A stretch of 64,000 bases of DNA. It comes from Flavobacterium sp. CFS9 (lineage in GTDB: Bacteria > Bacteroidota > Bacteroidia > Flavobacteriales > Flavobacteriaceae). The stretch covers positions 3,038,001 through 3,102,000 of the forward strand of contig NZ_AP031573.1 of assembly GCF_041154745.1 (NCBI RefSeq), in the 5' to 3' direction. Positions 17,707-27,341 of the stretch are shown here, piece after piece (the first letter of the stretch is position 1; every line of letters starts with the position of its first letter). Made by a program: the position numbers and the translations under genes. Under the pieces are notes generated by a model, which was given only the letters and a program-made list of their open reading frames with translations, did not search any database and had not been told where the DNA came from.

Positions 17707-17726
17707 GAGGTTAGTTTTTAGAGAAT

Positions 17727-17758
17727 CAAAGATAACAAAGCGAAGAGATTTTAACAAA
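17727..17758 (-). promoter_or_regulatory. Promoter of the OmpA-type lipoprotein gene
   Basis: On the minus strand it reads TTTG (17758-17755), a 20-base spacer, then TATCTTTG (17734-17727). It lies 20 bases before the ATG at 17706 and decides that start. Confidence 0.75.
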
Positions 17759-17834
17759 GAAAAAGATTCAATTTAATCGATTTTTTTGATTGTAATGTTT
17801 TGAAAAAGTGATGTTTAATGTTTGTTCTGCGTTT

Positions 17835-18491
17835 TTAGAATAGCTCTAACTGAGTAGGGAGTAATTTAAAAGACATTCGATGATATTTGGTTGTACCGTA
17901 TTTTTTAATGGCTTCGCGATGTTCCGTTGTGGGATAGCCTTTGTTTTTTTTCCAGTTGTACATTGGGAATTCTTCATGAATTTTATCCATGTATTCATCA
18001 CGATAGGTTTTAGCAAGAACCGAAGCCGCCGCAATACTTAAAAATTTAGCATCACCTTTTATGATACTTTGATTAGGGATTGATTTTAGTAATTCAATTT
18101 CAGTTGAAGAGAATTGTTTGCCAACCGTATTTCTTAATCCTAGTTTGGCATTCAGCGATCGGTTTCCGTCAACAATAATAAATTCAGGAGCAGGGCTTAG
18201 CTTTAATACACATTCCTGCATTCCTTTCATTGAAGCATTCAGAATGTTTATTTCATCAATCTCATCAGGCAGTAAATGTGTAACGGCAAAACAGATGGCC
18301 TGCTCTTCTATAATAGGTCTTAATAAGAATCGTGCTTTTTCAGACAATTGTTTGCTGTCGTTCAAAATTTGGTTTTCAAAATTGGCAGGTAGAATTACGG
18401 CCGCTGCAGTTACCGGACCAGCCAGACATCCCCGGCCTGCTTCATCAGTTCCGGTTTCTAAAAGGTATCCTGAGAAGTTTTTTTGAAGCAT
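17835..18491 (-). CDS. rnhB: Ribonuclease HII
   Basis: Starting at the ATG at 18491 (218 aa), as in relatives; a codon 27 bases upstream is less likely. The enzyme nicks RNA in RNA-DNA hybrids, notably at single misincorporated ribonucleotides. The motif [20 protein letters not shown] carries the first two acidic residues (D16, E17), IIVDGNRSL the third acidic region, and [24 protein letters not shown] the catalytic Asp and the conserved [12 protein letters not shown] stretch. [20 protein letters not shown] is the typical C-terminal family signature. Length is normal and the gene looks intact. Confidence 0.96.
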   Translation of the reverse strand: MLQKNFSGYLLETGTDEAGRGCLAGPVTAAAVILPANFENQILNDSKQLSEKARFLLRPIIEEQAICFAVTHLLPDEIDEINILNASMKGMQECVLKLSPAPEFIIVDGNRSLNAKLGLRNTVGKQFSSTEIELLKSIPNQSIIKGDAKFLSIAAASVLAKTYRDEYMDKIHEEFPMYNWKKNKGYPTTEHREAIKKYGTTKYHRMSFKLLPTQLELF

Positions 18492-18518
18492 TTTCTGAGT
18501 TTTTATATTCAAGGTCAC

Positions 18519-18876
18519 AAATATTGTAAATTTTTTTAAGAGTGCTAGAAAACTTTTTTAAATAATAGCTTGGATTTGCGAAAAAGAAAATAAAAGATTC
18601 AATTTTTATAGGGTTCATAAAAGCCCCCCTTGTTTTTTAAGAGGCTTGCTTTTTCGCGGGTTCAAGTGTTAAAACCATGTTAAGTGTTAAATTCACATAA
18701 ATTTATGTTTTTGGCATAAATTAAGGAATATTGCTACTAAAAAGAATAGAATCTAAATAAATTATGATAGATCTTGTTATATGTTTAGGAATTTAGGCTA
18801 AAAATAAGTTAAAAAATTTTGGTGTTTTAAGAAATAATTAAGATGTTTGCGCCATACTAATTCAAAATAAATTAAA
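18519..18876. promoter_or_regulatory. Long leader region upstream of susC
   Basis: About 360 bases without a gene, between rnhB (minus) and susC (plus). It holds a direct repeat of AAGTGTTAAA (18664-18673 and 18682-18691) and a C-tract (CCCCCC near 18627). I found no full TTG-N-TAnnTTTG promoter in it. SusC genes of this group often have long untranslated leaders, so this may be transcribed. Confidence 0.35.
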
Positions 18877-21800
18877 ATGAAATTAAAATTTAAATGGATT
18901 TTTACGCTGGTTGTGGCGTTGTCTATGCAGTTTTCTTTTGCTCAGGAGAGAACTGTTACTGGAAAAGTCTCTGATAAAACAGGGGTAATTCCGGGAGTAA
19001 ATGTTCTTGTGAAAGGGTCTAAAGTAAGTACTCAAACTGATTTTGACGGAAGTTATTCCATAAAGGCAAAGACAGGTGATGTTTTAGTTTATTCGTATGT
19101 TGGTATGAATAACAAACAAGTAACTGTTGGTTCTTCAAATTCAGTGAATGTAGTGCTGGAGTCAGAAGCTCAATTAATGAATGAGGTTGTAGTGGTAGGT
19201 TACGGTGTACAAAAGAGAAAGGAAGTAACTGGTTCGATCTCTAAAATTGCCGGAAGTGACATCTCTAATCTTGTAACTCCGAGTTTCGAAGGAGTATTAG
19301 CAGGTAGAGCAACTGGGGTTCAGGTTGTAACTAACACCGGACTTATTGGAGCTGCTCCAAGAATTAGAATTAGAGGTATCGGATCTATCTCAGGTAGTAC
19401 AGAGCCGTTAATTGTTGTTGATGGTATTCCAATTTATTCTGGTGATATTGGAGGGGTTGCTCCTACAAATGGTTTGGCAGATATCAATCCGGACGATATT
19501 GAATCTTTTGATATTTTAAAAGATGGTGCTGCAACTGCGATTTATGGATCCAGAGCTGCGAACGGAGTTGTTTTGATTACTACTAAGAGCGGAAAGAAAG
19601 GGACTCTTAAAGTTTCTTACTCAAGTGTTTTTGGTGTTGCAAGTGCTGCTAAGAAATATGATTTGTTAGAAACTCCTGATTTTCTGGTAATTTCTAATGA
19701 AAAAAGAACTAACAGAGGGTTATCTCCTTGGGCTGTTGGAAATACTTACAATACAGACTGGCAAGGTGCTGTTTTAAGAAATGCACCTCAAATGACGCAT
19801 AATCTTAATTTCAGTGGAGGTTCTGATAAAACAAAATACTATTTATCTTTAGGATATACTGATTTAGAAGGTATCAATTTAGCTAATAATATGAAGAAAT
19901 ATTCAATTAGAGCTAATATTGATCAGGATATCAACAGATGGTTAAGTTTTGGTACAAATTTAAGTGTAAACAGAACAGAATATAATGGATTGAATAGTGG
20001 TGCAAATAGTTTATCTGGTAACTTTTTTAATACTATCAGACAGTTGCCAAATACTCCTATTTATGATGCTCTTGATCCAACAGGTTATAATCTTTCGCCA
20101 AATAATGCAACGGTTGGTCAATGGGATAACTTAGCTCCGGTAGGAGATAATATTACCAATATTATTTATGTATTAAAGAATAATAAATACGAGTCAACAA
20201 CAACGAGAATTATTGCAAGCCTTTTTGCAAATGCAAAAATTACTTCTGATTTAAGTTATAAATTACAGGTAAGTGCAGATAATGCTTCAACAGATGGATA
20301 CCAATTCTGGAATCCTGTACACGGAGACGGACGTTCATCGAATGGTAGTGTTTATCAGGACAATACAGGGCTTTTGAGATGGAACTGGCAGAATATTTTG
20401 AATTACAAACATACTTTTGCTGAAGATCACAATCTGGGAGTAACCGGTGTTGCTGAATATCAAAAATCAAGAACTAAGATTTTCTGGGGATCTGGAAGTG
20501 ATATTATTGGTGATTTCTTTAATAAAAACTTAGTGAGTAATACTTATAATACCAGAGATTCCGGTGGTGGTGTTACTGAAAAAGGAATTATATCTTATTT
20601 AGGACGTGTTACTTATAACTACAAAGAGAAGTATTTTATTCAGGGATCTCTTAGACGTGACGGAATTTCTCAATTCGAATCAGATGTTAGATACCATAAT
20701 TTCCCTGGAGTTTCTGCAGGTTGGACAGTTTCTAAGGAAAATTTTATGCAGCCAATCAGTAATACGCTTTCTGATTTGAAATTAAGAGGATCTTATTCTC
20801 AGGTTGGTAACGTTGAGGTTTTAGGTGGTGCTTCTTATCCTTCAAAAGATCTTACAATTGGTTCTCCATACGGTTCTTCTAATGGTATTGGGTATTGGCA
20901 ATTTAGTAACCCTTTATTGGAATGGGAAACTTCAACTAAAGTTGATTTTGGTTTAGATTTAGGATTGTTTAACAATCGTTTGACATTATCATTTGATTAT
21001 TTTAAGAACAATATCGATAATTTAGTTTTGGCGGCACCACAACCTCCATCCATCGGTATTCCTAATAACGTAGTCAATCAGAATGTTGGTAAGATGTACA
21101 ATCAGGGATATGAGTTTGCGGCTACTTTTAAGGCAATTAATAATGAAAACTTTAAATGGGATGTCTCTTCTAATTTAACACTTACTAAAAATAAAGTTAC
21201 GGCTTTATACCAAGGACAGCCAATCATAGGCGGATCGTCTACAGATACAAGTATTGCTCCAAATATTATTATTCAACAGGGAGAATCAATTAACTCTTTA
21301 TATGGATTTAGATACTGGGGAGTTAATAAAGCAAATGGTAACCCTGTTTATTACAAAGCAGATGGTAGTTTAGTACAAGGAAACCTTCCAGGTGCGACTT
21401 ATTCTGTTTTTGATCCAAATAATCCGGCAGCAGCAGGTGCAACAGCATCATTAACTGCTTCAGACAGAACTATTTTAGGAAATACATTACCAACTTATTA
21501 CGGATCTGTTAGCTCTAACATGAAATATAAAAATCTTGATTTTGGTTTTATGTTCAGATTTAGCGGCGGTAACAAAATTTTCAATGCTACCAGAAGAGAG
21601 TTAATGAACCAAAACTTTAACAACAATGGAACAGAAATTTTAGGAAGATGGCAAAGTGTTGATAATCCAGGAGATGGATGGACACCAAGATTGTATTCAG
21701 GTACTAATACTACTACAAACCTTAGCGGAAGTGCATCTACTCGTTTTGTTGAAAAAGCTGATTTTATCTCACTTGATAACATAAGTATTGGTTATACATT

Positions 21801-21981
21801 ACCTAAAATGTTGTTAGATAAAATTAAAGTAGATAACTTCAGACTATTTGTTCAGGCACAAAATATCTGGCTGATTTCAGATTACAAAGGTTTAAATCCT
21901 GAAATGGAAACATCTGGAGTAGATGTTAACGGAACTCCGCGTTCTAAAGTAATTTCAGTTGGATTAAATGTAAGTTTATAA
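18877..21981 (+). CDS. SusC/RagA-family TonB-linked outer-membrane protein
   Basis: A 1034-aa protein with a signal peptide (MKLKFKWIFTLVVALSMQFSFAQ), a CarboxypepD_reg-like domain (about residues 25-100, VTGKVSDKTGVIPGVNVLVKG...QTDFDGSYSIKAKTGDVLVYSYVGM), the SusC signature VVVGYGVQKRKEVTGSIS, a plug domain with PLIVVDGIPI and DILKDGAATAIYGSRAANGVVLITTKSG, and a beta-barrel ending in an aromatic-poor SVGLNVSL strand. The SusD-type gene starts 9 bases after its stop. Together they form an outer-membrane importer in which SusD is a surface lid and SusC the TonB-driven channel. No glycoside hydrolase or sigma/anti-sigma gene is adjacent, so the substrate (glycan, peptide or other) is not indicated. 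Confidence 0.95.
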   Translation: MKLKFKWIFTLVVALSMQFSFAQERTVTGKVSDKTGVIPGVNVLVKGSKVSTQTDFDGSYSIKAKTGDVLVYSYVGMNNKQVTVGSSNSVNVVLESEAQLMNEVVVVGYGVQKRKEVTGSISKIAGSDISNLVTPSFEGVLAGRATGVQVVTNTGLIGAAPRIRIRGIGSISGSTEPLIVVDGIPIYSGDIGGVAPTNGLADINPDDIESFDILKDGAATAIYGSRAANGVVLITTKSGKKGTLKVSYSSVFGVASAAKKYDLLETPDFLVISNEKRTNRGLSPWAVGNTYNTDWQGAVLRNAPQMTHNLNFSGGSDKTKYYLSLGYTDLEGINLANNMKKYSIRANIDQDINRWLSFGTNLSVNRTEYNGLNSGANSLSGNFFNTIRQLPNTPIYDALDPTGYNLSPNNATVGQWDNLAPVGDNITNIIYVLKNNKYESTTTRIIASLFANAKITSDLSYKLQVSADNASTDGYQFWNPVHGDGRSSNGSVYQDNTGLLRWNWQNILNYKHTFAEDHNLGVTGVAEYQKSRTKIFWGSGSDIIGDFFNKNLVSNTYNTRDSGGGVTEKGIISYLGRVTYNYKEKYFIQGSLRRDGISQFESDVRYHNFPGVSAGWTVSKENFMQPISNTLSDLKLRGSYSQVGNVEVLGGASYPSKDLTIGSPYGSSNGIGYWQFSNPLLEWETSTKVDFGLDLGLFNNRLTLSFDYFKNNIDNLVLAAPQPPSIGIPNNVVNQNVGKMYNQGYEFAATFKAINNENFKWDVSSNLTLTKNKVTALYQGQPIIGGSSTDTSIAPNIIIQQGESINSLYGFRYWGVNKANGNPVYYKADGSLVQGNLPGATYSVFDPNNPAAAGATASLTASDRTILGNTLPTYYGSVSSNMKYKNLDFGFMFRFSGGNKIFNATRRELMNQNFNNNGTEILGRWQSVDNPGDGWTPRLYSGTNTTTNLSGSASTRFVEKADFISLDNISIGYTLPKMLLDKIKVDNFRLFVQAQNIWLISDYKGLNPEMETSGVDVNGTPRSKVISVGLNVSL

Positions 21982-21990
21982 TAAATACAT

Positions 21991-23592
21991 ATGAAAAATA
22001 TAATAAAAACAATTTTACTTTCTGTAGCTGTGCTCGGGATGAGTTCATGTTCAGAAGACAAGATATTGGATTTAAAACCAGTAAATAACATTTTAAGTCC
22101 TGATGCTTTTACAACACCAACTTTGATTGAGAGTTATATGAACGGTGTTTACAATGCGGCAGCTATTGGTCAATACAACTCTACCGGTGCAAACGGAGGT
22201 AGAGGTTATGTTTGGGGAGCTGCGTATGTAGAGCAGGGAGAATGTAGAGGTGAAGATGTTGTTAATATGGCTACATTTTATGATTTGACATATAGCTCGA
22301 CTTTTGATGCAACTTCAGCAAACAATGTTTACTATTGGGTGGATGGTTACAGATTAATTAACAGATGTAACCTTATGATTGAGGGTACAACAGATGCTGT
22401 TGCGAAAGGGATCATCACTAAAGCAGCTGGAGACGATTATATTGGTCAGTGTAAATTTTTAAGAGCAATTACACATTTAGAATTGCTTACTTATTTTGCA
22501 AGACCATATAATGATACCCCAGGGGCAACTCACGCAGGTATCCCTTATAGAGTAGTTGGGGTTAATACACAAGCTGAAATTGACTCAGAAACAGTAAAAC
22601 CTAGAAATACGGTAGCTGATTGTTATACCAAAATTTTGGCTGATTTAAATGATGCAGAAACTTTAATTACTACAGGTAATTCAACTGCATTTGCATCAAG
22701 AGTTGTGGGTAGAGCTTCTAAGTGGGCAGCAATTGCTTTCAAAACGAGATTGTATCTTCAAAAAAGAGACTGGGCAAATGTAATTGTGGAAGGGAATAAG
22801 CTAACTGGAGCTTTTGCATTAACAGCAGATCCTTATGCTCCATTTCAAAATACTACTGGTCGTAATACAAGTAACTCTGAGTCTATTTTCTCTATTCAGC
22901 ATGCTGCTACTTCTAATCCAGGTGTAAATGCTGCATTAGCCAGTATGTTAAAAGACAGAGCTCTGGTTTGTATTAGCCCTATTATATGGAGAGATGCCGA
23001 TTGGAAGACTGATGATAAACGAAGAGAAGAAGGAAAATTTATCTATACTGCAGCAGGTATTAAATACACGAATAAATATACAGATGTTACTAACCGTACA
23101 GATGCTGCACCGGTTATCAGATATGCTGAAGTAGTATTGAATATGGCTGAAGCTCAGGCACGTTTGTCAAATTCAGCACCAGCTCTAACTTTGTTGAACT
23201 CTGTAAGAAACAGATCTTTAGCTAATCCTTTTCCAACTGCAGGAAACCCAGTTGGGCAGGCTTATACAGCCGCTTCATTTGCTACAGATGCTGATTTGGT
23301 TAAAGCGATTCTAAAAGAAAGAAGAATCGAATTTTTACAGGAAGGCCGAAGATGGACCGATATTCATAGATTACAAAAAGATCCAATTGCAAGTGTTGCG
23401 ACCAACGGAGTTCCTGCTAAAGTGGCTAGTGCTGCTACACCTCCTACAGCTGCATTTGTTTTAGGTAATAGTTTTGCGATTACAACTCCTGTTGCTGCGA
23501 TACCATATGATGACTTTAGATTTTTGTGGCCAATACCTCAAATTGAAATGAATACTAATCCAGGACTAGGACAAAATCCAGGATGGAATTAA
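21991..23592 (+). CDS. RagB/SusD-family nutrient-uptake lipoprotein
   Basis: A 533-aa surface lipoprotein with a lipobox at MSSC (Cys20). The SusD-like N-terminal region (DLKPVNNILSPDAFTTPTLIESYMNGVYNAA) and tetratricopeptide-like helical core are present, and the C-terminal RagB part has ILKERRIEFLQEGRRWTDIHRL and the ending LWPIPQIEMNTNPGLGQNPGWN. Both stretches are hallmarks of the family. It starts 9 bases after susC and is presumably co-translated; a strong terminator follows at 23616-23650. It would capture the ligand and close over the SusC channel. The ligand is unknown. Confidence 0.95.
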   Translation: MKNIIKTILLSVAVLGMSSCSEDKILDLKPVNNILSPDAFTTPTLIESYMNGVYNAAAIGQYNSTGANGGRGYVWGAAYVEQGECRGEDVVNMATFYDLTYSSTFDATSANNVYYWVDGYRLINRCNLMIEGTTDAVAKGIITKAAGDDYIGQCKFLRAITHLELLTYFARPYNDTPGATHAGIPYRVVGVNTQAEIDSETVKPRNTVADCYTKILADLNDAETLITTGNSTAFASRVVGRASKWAAIAFKTRLYLQKRDWANVIVEGNKLTGAFALTADPYAPFQNTTGRNTSNSESIFSIQHAATSNPGVNAALASMLKDRALVCISPIIWRDADWKTDDKRREEGKFIYTAAGIKYTNKYTDVTNRTDAAPVIRYAEVVLNMAEAQARLSNSAPALTLLNSVRNRSLANPFPTAGNPVGQAYTAASFATDADLVKAILKERRIEFLQEGRRWTDIHRLQKDPIASVATNGVPAKVASAATPPTAAFVLGNSFAITTPVAAIPYDDFRFLWPIPQIEMNTNPGLGQNPGWN

Positions 23593-23615
23593 GATAAATA
23601 TTTTGATTTTTTTTG

Positions 23616-23650
23616 AAAGCCCCCAATCATTTTTTTGATTGGGGGTTTTT
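23616..23650 (+). terminator. Intrinsic terminator after the susCD operon
   Basis: CCCCCAATCA (23620-23629) and TGATTGGGGG (23636-23645) pair perfectly over 10 bp and are followed by a T-tract. Confidence 0.9.
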
Positions 23651-23692
23651 GTTTTCATAATTTGGATTGAAAAAGAATCCAGATAACAATGA

Positions 23693-23727
23693 TTTGTTTT
23701 TTTATACGTTTTTATCTTTTACCTTTG
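23693..23727 (+). promoter_or_regulatory. Promoter of the putative porin gene
   Basis: TTTG (23693-23696), a 23-base spacer and TACCTTTG (23720-23727). The spacer is at the long end of the accepted range. The ATG at 23770 lies 42 bases downstream. Confidence 0.5.
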
Positions 23728-23769
23728 CTTGATAAATTTTATCCAAATAATTACCTATAAAACAATCAA

Positions 23770-25740
23770 ATGAGAATATTCATTTTTCTATATCTTTTAC
23801 TAGTACCGGCTTTTATGTTTTCGCAGGAAAAGAAGATTCCTAAAAGTAATTTAGACATGAACACCAAATACTCAAGTATAACAGATACAGTAAAAAAGAA
23901 AAAATCTAAAATTGCTACCATAGATCAGTATCAGATTATCACATTGGAACACGATACAACCTATGTTGATACCTCGCTAACTTTAAAGAGTGCTTACAAA
24001 CAAAATCACCTTAGAAAAGACGATTTCGGACTTTTGGCTTTCTCGAATATCGGACAGACATTTAATACATTACAATACAGTCTGACCAGTTTTTCTCCTT
24101 ATCCTGAAATTGGTTTTAGTGGTAAACATTTTAATTATATGCAGGCCGATCAGATTAATTATTATTCGGCGGCTACTCCTTTAACAGAATTGTTCTTTAA
24201 TACTACTATTAATAAAGGACAAAACGTAGACTCCTTTATTACCTTGAACACCTCAAAAAATCTTAATTTCTCGATTGCATACAAAGGTCTCCGCTCAGAA
24301 GGAGATTATATCAATCAGCTGGTAAGTGCCGGAAATTTTAGGTTTACAACCAGTTATGCTACAACGGATAAAAGATATGCTATAAATGCACATTATACGT
24401 ATCAGGATATTTCTAATGAAGAGAATGGAGGGATTACGACCCCTACAGATTTTGAAAGTGATAACAAGGATTATAAGAACCGTCAGCGATTACAAGTGTA
24501 TCTTACAGATGCCAAATCCTTTTTAAAAGGAAGACGTTTGTTTTTTGATCATGCATTCAGAGTAAATCCAAAGAACGGAAACAACAATTTATATGTAACA
24601 CACCAGTTTAATTACGAAAATAAACTTTTTGAGTACAATCAGGCAACATTAACTTCAACTGTTGGTAATGGGACGACGTTTCAGCGCTTTGGAGATTCAT
24701 ATGTCACAAGCGGTATTAACGATAAAACGAAATACGAAAGGCTTTACAATAAGGCAGGACTAGCTTACGAAAACTCTCTTCTGGGAAAATTTAATTTTTT
24801 TGTAGACGATTACAGATCCAATTACGAGTATGGGAGAATTATTGTGAGAGCAGACAAGTCAGTTGTCCCGGATAATTTATTTGTGCAAATTAATAATTTC
24901 GGAGGTCAGTACGAATACCAAAAAAATAAATGGAACGGTCGTTTTTTATATTCAAGATCGATTACAAATCAGTCACTTTCTAACTTAGATGCGAAACTGA
25001 GATACGATATGACTGATAAAATTCAGTTTGATTTCAGATATCGTAACATCAATAAATTGCCAAACAACAATTTCAATTTATACCAAAGCAGTTACACGGA
25101 ATACAACTGGTCGCATAATTTCAAAAATGAAAAAATTAATTCGCTTAGTGCCAATGTTTCAACACCTTGGCTAAATGCAGAAGTTCAATATACCGTTTTA
25201 AATGATCATCTTTATTTCAGAGATAAATCTACTGATGCTCAGGCAGCTGCACATATTCAGATAATTGAGCCGGCTCAATATGGGAATGCGATTAATTATC
25301 TGGAGATTAAAGCAAGCCGTGAGTTTAAATTTGGCCGATTTGCATTAGATAACACACTTTTATATCAAAAAGTAGGTCAATCGGATTTGATTCTTAATGT
25401 ACCAGATTTTGTGACCAGAAACACGTTCTATTACTCGGGTTACTTTTTTAAGAAAGCATTGTACATGCAATCCGGAGTTGTATTCAATTATTTTACAAAA
25501 TATTACGGGAATGACTATAATCCGGTAATAGGAGAGTTCTTTGTTCAGAATGATAAAAAGATTGGCGGTTATCCGTTATTCGATCTTTTTCTAAATGCCA
25601 GAATTCGTCAGACCCGATTTTATTTTAAAGCAGAACATATAAACGCTTTATTCTCAAAAAGCGATTATTATTCAGCACCTAATAATCCATATCGTGATTT
25701 CGTAATCCGATTTGGTTTGGTTTGGAATTTCTTCCAATAA
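23770..25740 (+). CDS. Putative porin, outer-membrane beta-barrel
   Basis: A 656-aa protein with a signal peptide (MRIFIFLYLLLVPAFMFSQ), a short basic linker and then a long series of alternating polar/aromatic strands, rich in Tyr, Asn, Phe and Asp, typical of an outer-membrane barrel. The C-terminus (DFVIRFGLVWNFFQ) has the terminal aromatic strand. It matches the Bacteroidota family called putative porin (Porin_10), to which I assign it from the N-terminal DTTYVDTSLTLKSAYKQNHLRKDDFGLLAFSNIGQTFN pattern. The transported molecule is unknown. It sits 49 bases upstream of the CBS-domain synthase gene, a spacing consistent with co-transcription. Confidence 0.85.
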   Translation: MRIFIFLYLLLVPAFMFSQEKKIPKSNLDMNTKYSSITDTVKKKKSKIATIDQYQIITLEHDTTYVDTSLTLKSAYKQNHLRKDDFGLLAFSNIGQTFNTLQYSLTSFSPYPEIGFSGKHFNYMQADQINYYSAATPLTELFFNTTINKGQNVDSFITLNTSKNLNFSIAYKGLRSEGDYINQLVSAGNFRFTTSYATTDKRYAINAHYTYQDISNEENGGITTPTDFESDNKDYKNRQRLQVYLTDAKSFLKGRRLFFDHAFRVNPKNGNNNLYVTHQFNYENKLFEYNQATLTSTVGNGTTFQRFGDSYVTSGINDKTKYERLYNKAGLAYENSLLGKFNFFVDDYRSNYEYGRIIVRADKSVVPDNLFVQINNFGGQYEYQKNKWNGRFLYSRSITNQSLSNLDAKLRYDMTDKIQFDFRYRNINKLPNNNFNLYQSSYTEYNWSHNFKNEKINSLSANVSTPWLNAEVQYTVLNDHLYFRDKSTDAQAAAHIQIIEPAQYGNAINYLEIKASREFKFGRFALDNTLLYQKVGQSDLILNVPDFVTRNTFYYSGYFFKKALYMQSGVVFNYFTKYYGNDYNPVIGEFFVQNDKKIGGYPLFDLFLNARIRQTRFYFKAEHINALFSKSDYYSAPNNPYRDFVIRFGLVWNFFQ

Positions 25741-25789
25741 GATTAGGCGCTTCATAGATTAAAAACCAAATATTAAAATTCAAATAGAA

Positions 25790-27151
25790 ATGGACTTTTC
25801 AAAAAACATTTTAGAAACAATAGGTAATACACCATTGGTAAAACTCAACAAAATTGTTGCTGAAATAGATGCACTGGTATTGGCAAAAGTCGAAACATTT
25901 AATCCCGGAAATTCTGTTAAAGACAGAATGGCTGTGAAAATGATTGAAGATGCAGAGGCAGATGGCCGATTAAAACCGGGAGGAACTATTATTGAAGGTA
26001 CTTCGGGAAATACAGGAATGGGATTAGCACTTGTAGCAATCATCAAAGGTTACAAACTGATCTGTGTAATGTCTGACAAACAGTCGAAAGAAAAAATGGA
26101 TATCTTACGTGCAGTAGGAGCTAAAGTGGTAGTTTGTCCTACCGATGTAGAGCCTACCGATCCACGTTCTTACTACTCGGTTTCAAAACGTCTGGCTAGT
26201 GAAACACCGAATTCATGGTATGTAAATCAATACGATAACTTGTCTAATGCATTGGCGCATTATGAGCAAACCGGACCGGAAATTTGGAAACAGACTGAGG
26301 GAAAGATTACTCATTTTGTAGTGGGAGTAGGAACAGGAGGAACCATTTCGGGAGTTGGAAAATACTTAAAAGAGCAAAATCCAAATATTAAGATCTGGGG
26401 AATTGATACCTATGGTTCTGTTTTTAAAAAATACCATGAAACAGGAATTTTCGACGAGAATGAAATCTATTCTTATATCACAGAAGGAATTGGGGAAGAT
26501 ATTCTGCCTAAAAACGTAGATTTCTCTTTAATTGACGGATTTACCAAAGTAACGGATAAAGATGCAGCGGTCTACACCAGAAAAATTGCATTAGAAGAAG
26601 CCATTTTTGTTGGAAATTCGGCAGGAGCCTGTATAAAAGGATTGTTGCAGTTAAAAGAGCATTTCAAACCGGATGATGTTGTCGTAGTATTATTTCATGA
26701 CTCTGGAAGCCGTTATGTAGGTAAAATGTTTAATGACGACTGGATGCGCGAACGTGGTTTCCTGGAAGAAAATGTTACAAAAGCAGAAGACGTTATTAAA
26801 GATCATATCGATAAACAATTAATTGTTGTTCGTACCGAAGAATTGGTTTCTCACGCCATCGAACGTATGCGTAAGTATAAAATTTCCCAAATTCCGGTTG
26901 TAGATATCAATGGATTTGTTGGTTCTGTTGACGAAACGGATTTGTTCAGAAGTTACGTTGCAGATAAAAACGTTGCTGAAAAACCGATTAAAGAAGTAAT
27001 GGGTAAACCTTTTCCAATTGTAAAACTAGGAACTCCAATCGAAGAAGTTTCGAAGCTGTTCACGAAAGAAAATGACGCCGTTTTAGTAGATCTTGGAAAC
27101 GGAAGCTATCATATTATTACAAAGTATGATATCATCGGGTCAATAAAATAA
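25790..27151 (+). CDS. PLP-dependent cysteine/cystathionine beta-synthase with C-terminal CBS domains
   Basis: A 453-aa protein. Residues 1-320 form a fold-type II PLP enzyme (IGNTPLVKLNKIV; NPGNSVKDRMA with the Schiff-base Lys; GTSGNTGMGLALV; VGVGTGGTISGVGKYLKEQNP). Residues about 335-453 hold a pair of CBS domains (IERMRKYKISQIPVVDINGFVGSVDETDLF and VMGKPFPIVKLGTPIEEVSKLF). This architecture is that of cystathionine beta-synthase, which joins serine and homocysteine; a cysteine synthase activity is also possible. In the animal enzyme the CBS pair binds S-adenosylmethionine; whether this one does is unknown. It is one continuous frame, so the CBS part is genuine and not a frameshift artefact. 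Confidence 0.9.
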   Translation: MDFSKNILETIGNTPLVKLNKIVAEIDALVLAKVETFNPGNSVKDRMAVKMIEDAEADGRLKPGGTIIEGTSGNTGMGLALVAIIKGYKLICVMSDKQSKEKMDILRAVGAKVVVCPTDVEPTDPRSYYSVSKRLASETPNSWYVNQYDNLSNALAHYEQTGPEIWKQTEGKITHFVVGVGTGGTISGVGKYLKEQNPNIKIWGIDTYGSVFKKYHETGIFDENEIYSYITEGIGEDILPKNVDFSLIDGFTKVTDKDAAVYTRKIALEEAIFVGNSAGACIKGLLQLKEHFKPDDVVVVLFHDSGSRYVGKMFNDDWMRERGFLEENVTKAEDVIKDHIDKQLIVVRTEELVSHAIERMRKYKISQIPVVDINGFVGSVDETDLFRSYVADKNVAEKPIKEVMGKPFPIVKLGTPIEEVSKLFTKENDAVLVDLGNGSYHIITKYDIIGSIK

Positions 27152-27172
27152 GATCCTTTTTATACCTTTTTT

Positions 27173-27217
27173 AAATCCATAAATCTAGTTTTAAGTGACT
27201 GGATTTGTGGATTTTTT
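27173..27217 (+). terminator. Intrinsic terminator after the CBS-domain synthase
   Basis: AAATCC (27173-27178) pairs with GGATTT (27209-27214), and the inner AATCTAG pairs with CTGGATT; a T-run follows. Confidence 0.65.
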
Positions 27218-27341
27218 GTATGCATATAAATCAGATTAGGTGTTTCAGTATAGATTTTAAGTAGATGAAAAATATTTTTTGTAAGAATATTAGTAAAATT
27301 TATTAATTTAGGACAGTGTAATCATTGTACAAGCCTGAATT

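Noticed and set aside
18877..23592. SusC/SusD pair as a polysaccharide utilisation locus
   Set aside because: No glycoside hydrolase, lyase, sulfatase or hybrid regulator adjoins the pair. The amylase at 50.7 kb is 27 kb away, so a glycan role is not supported.
25790..27151. CBS domains as a frameshift fusion to a cysteine synthase
   Set aside because: The frame is continuous, the linker is natural and the architecture is that of cystathionine beta-synthases.
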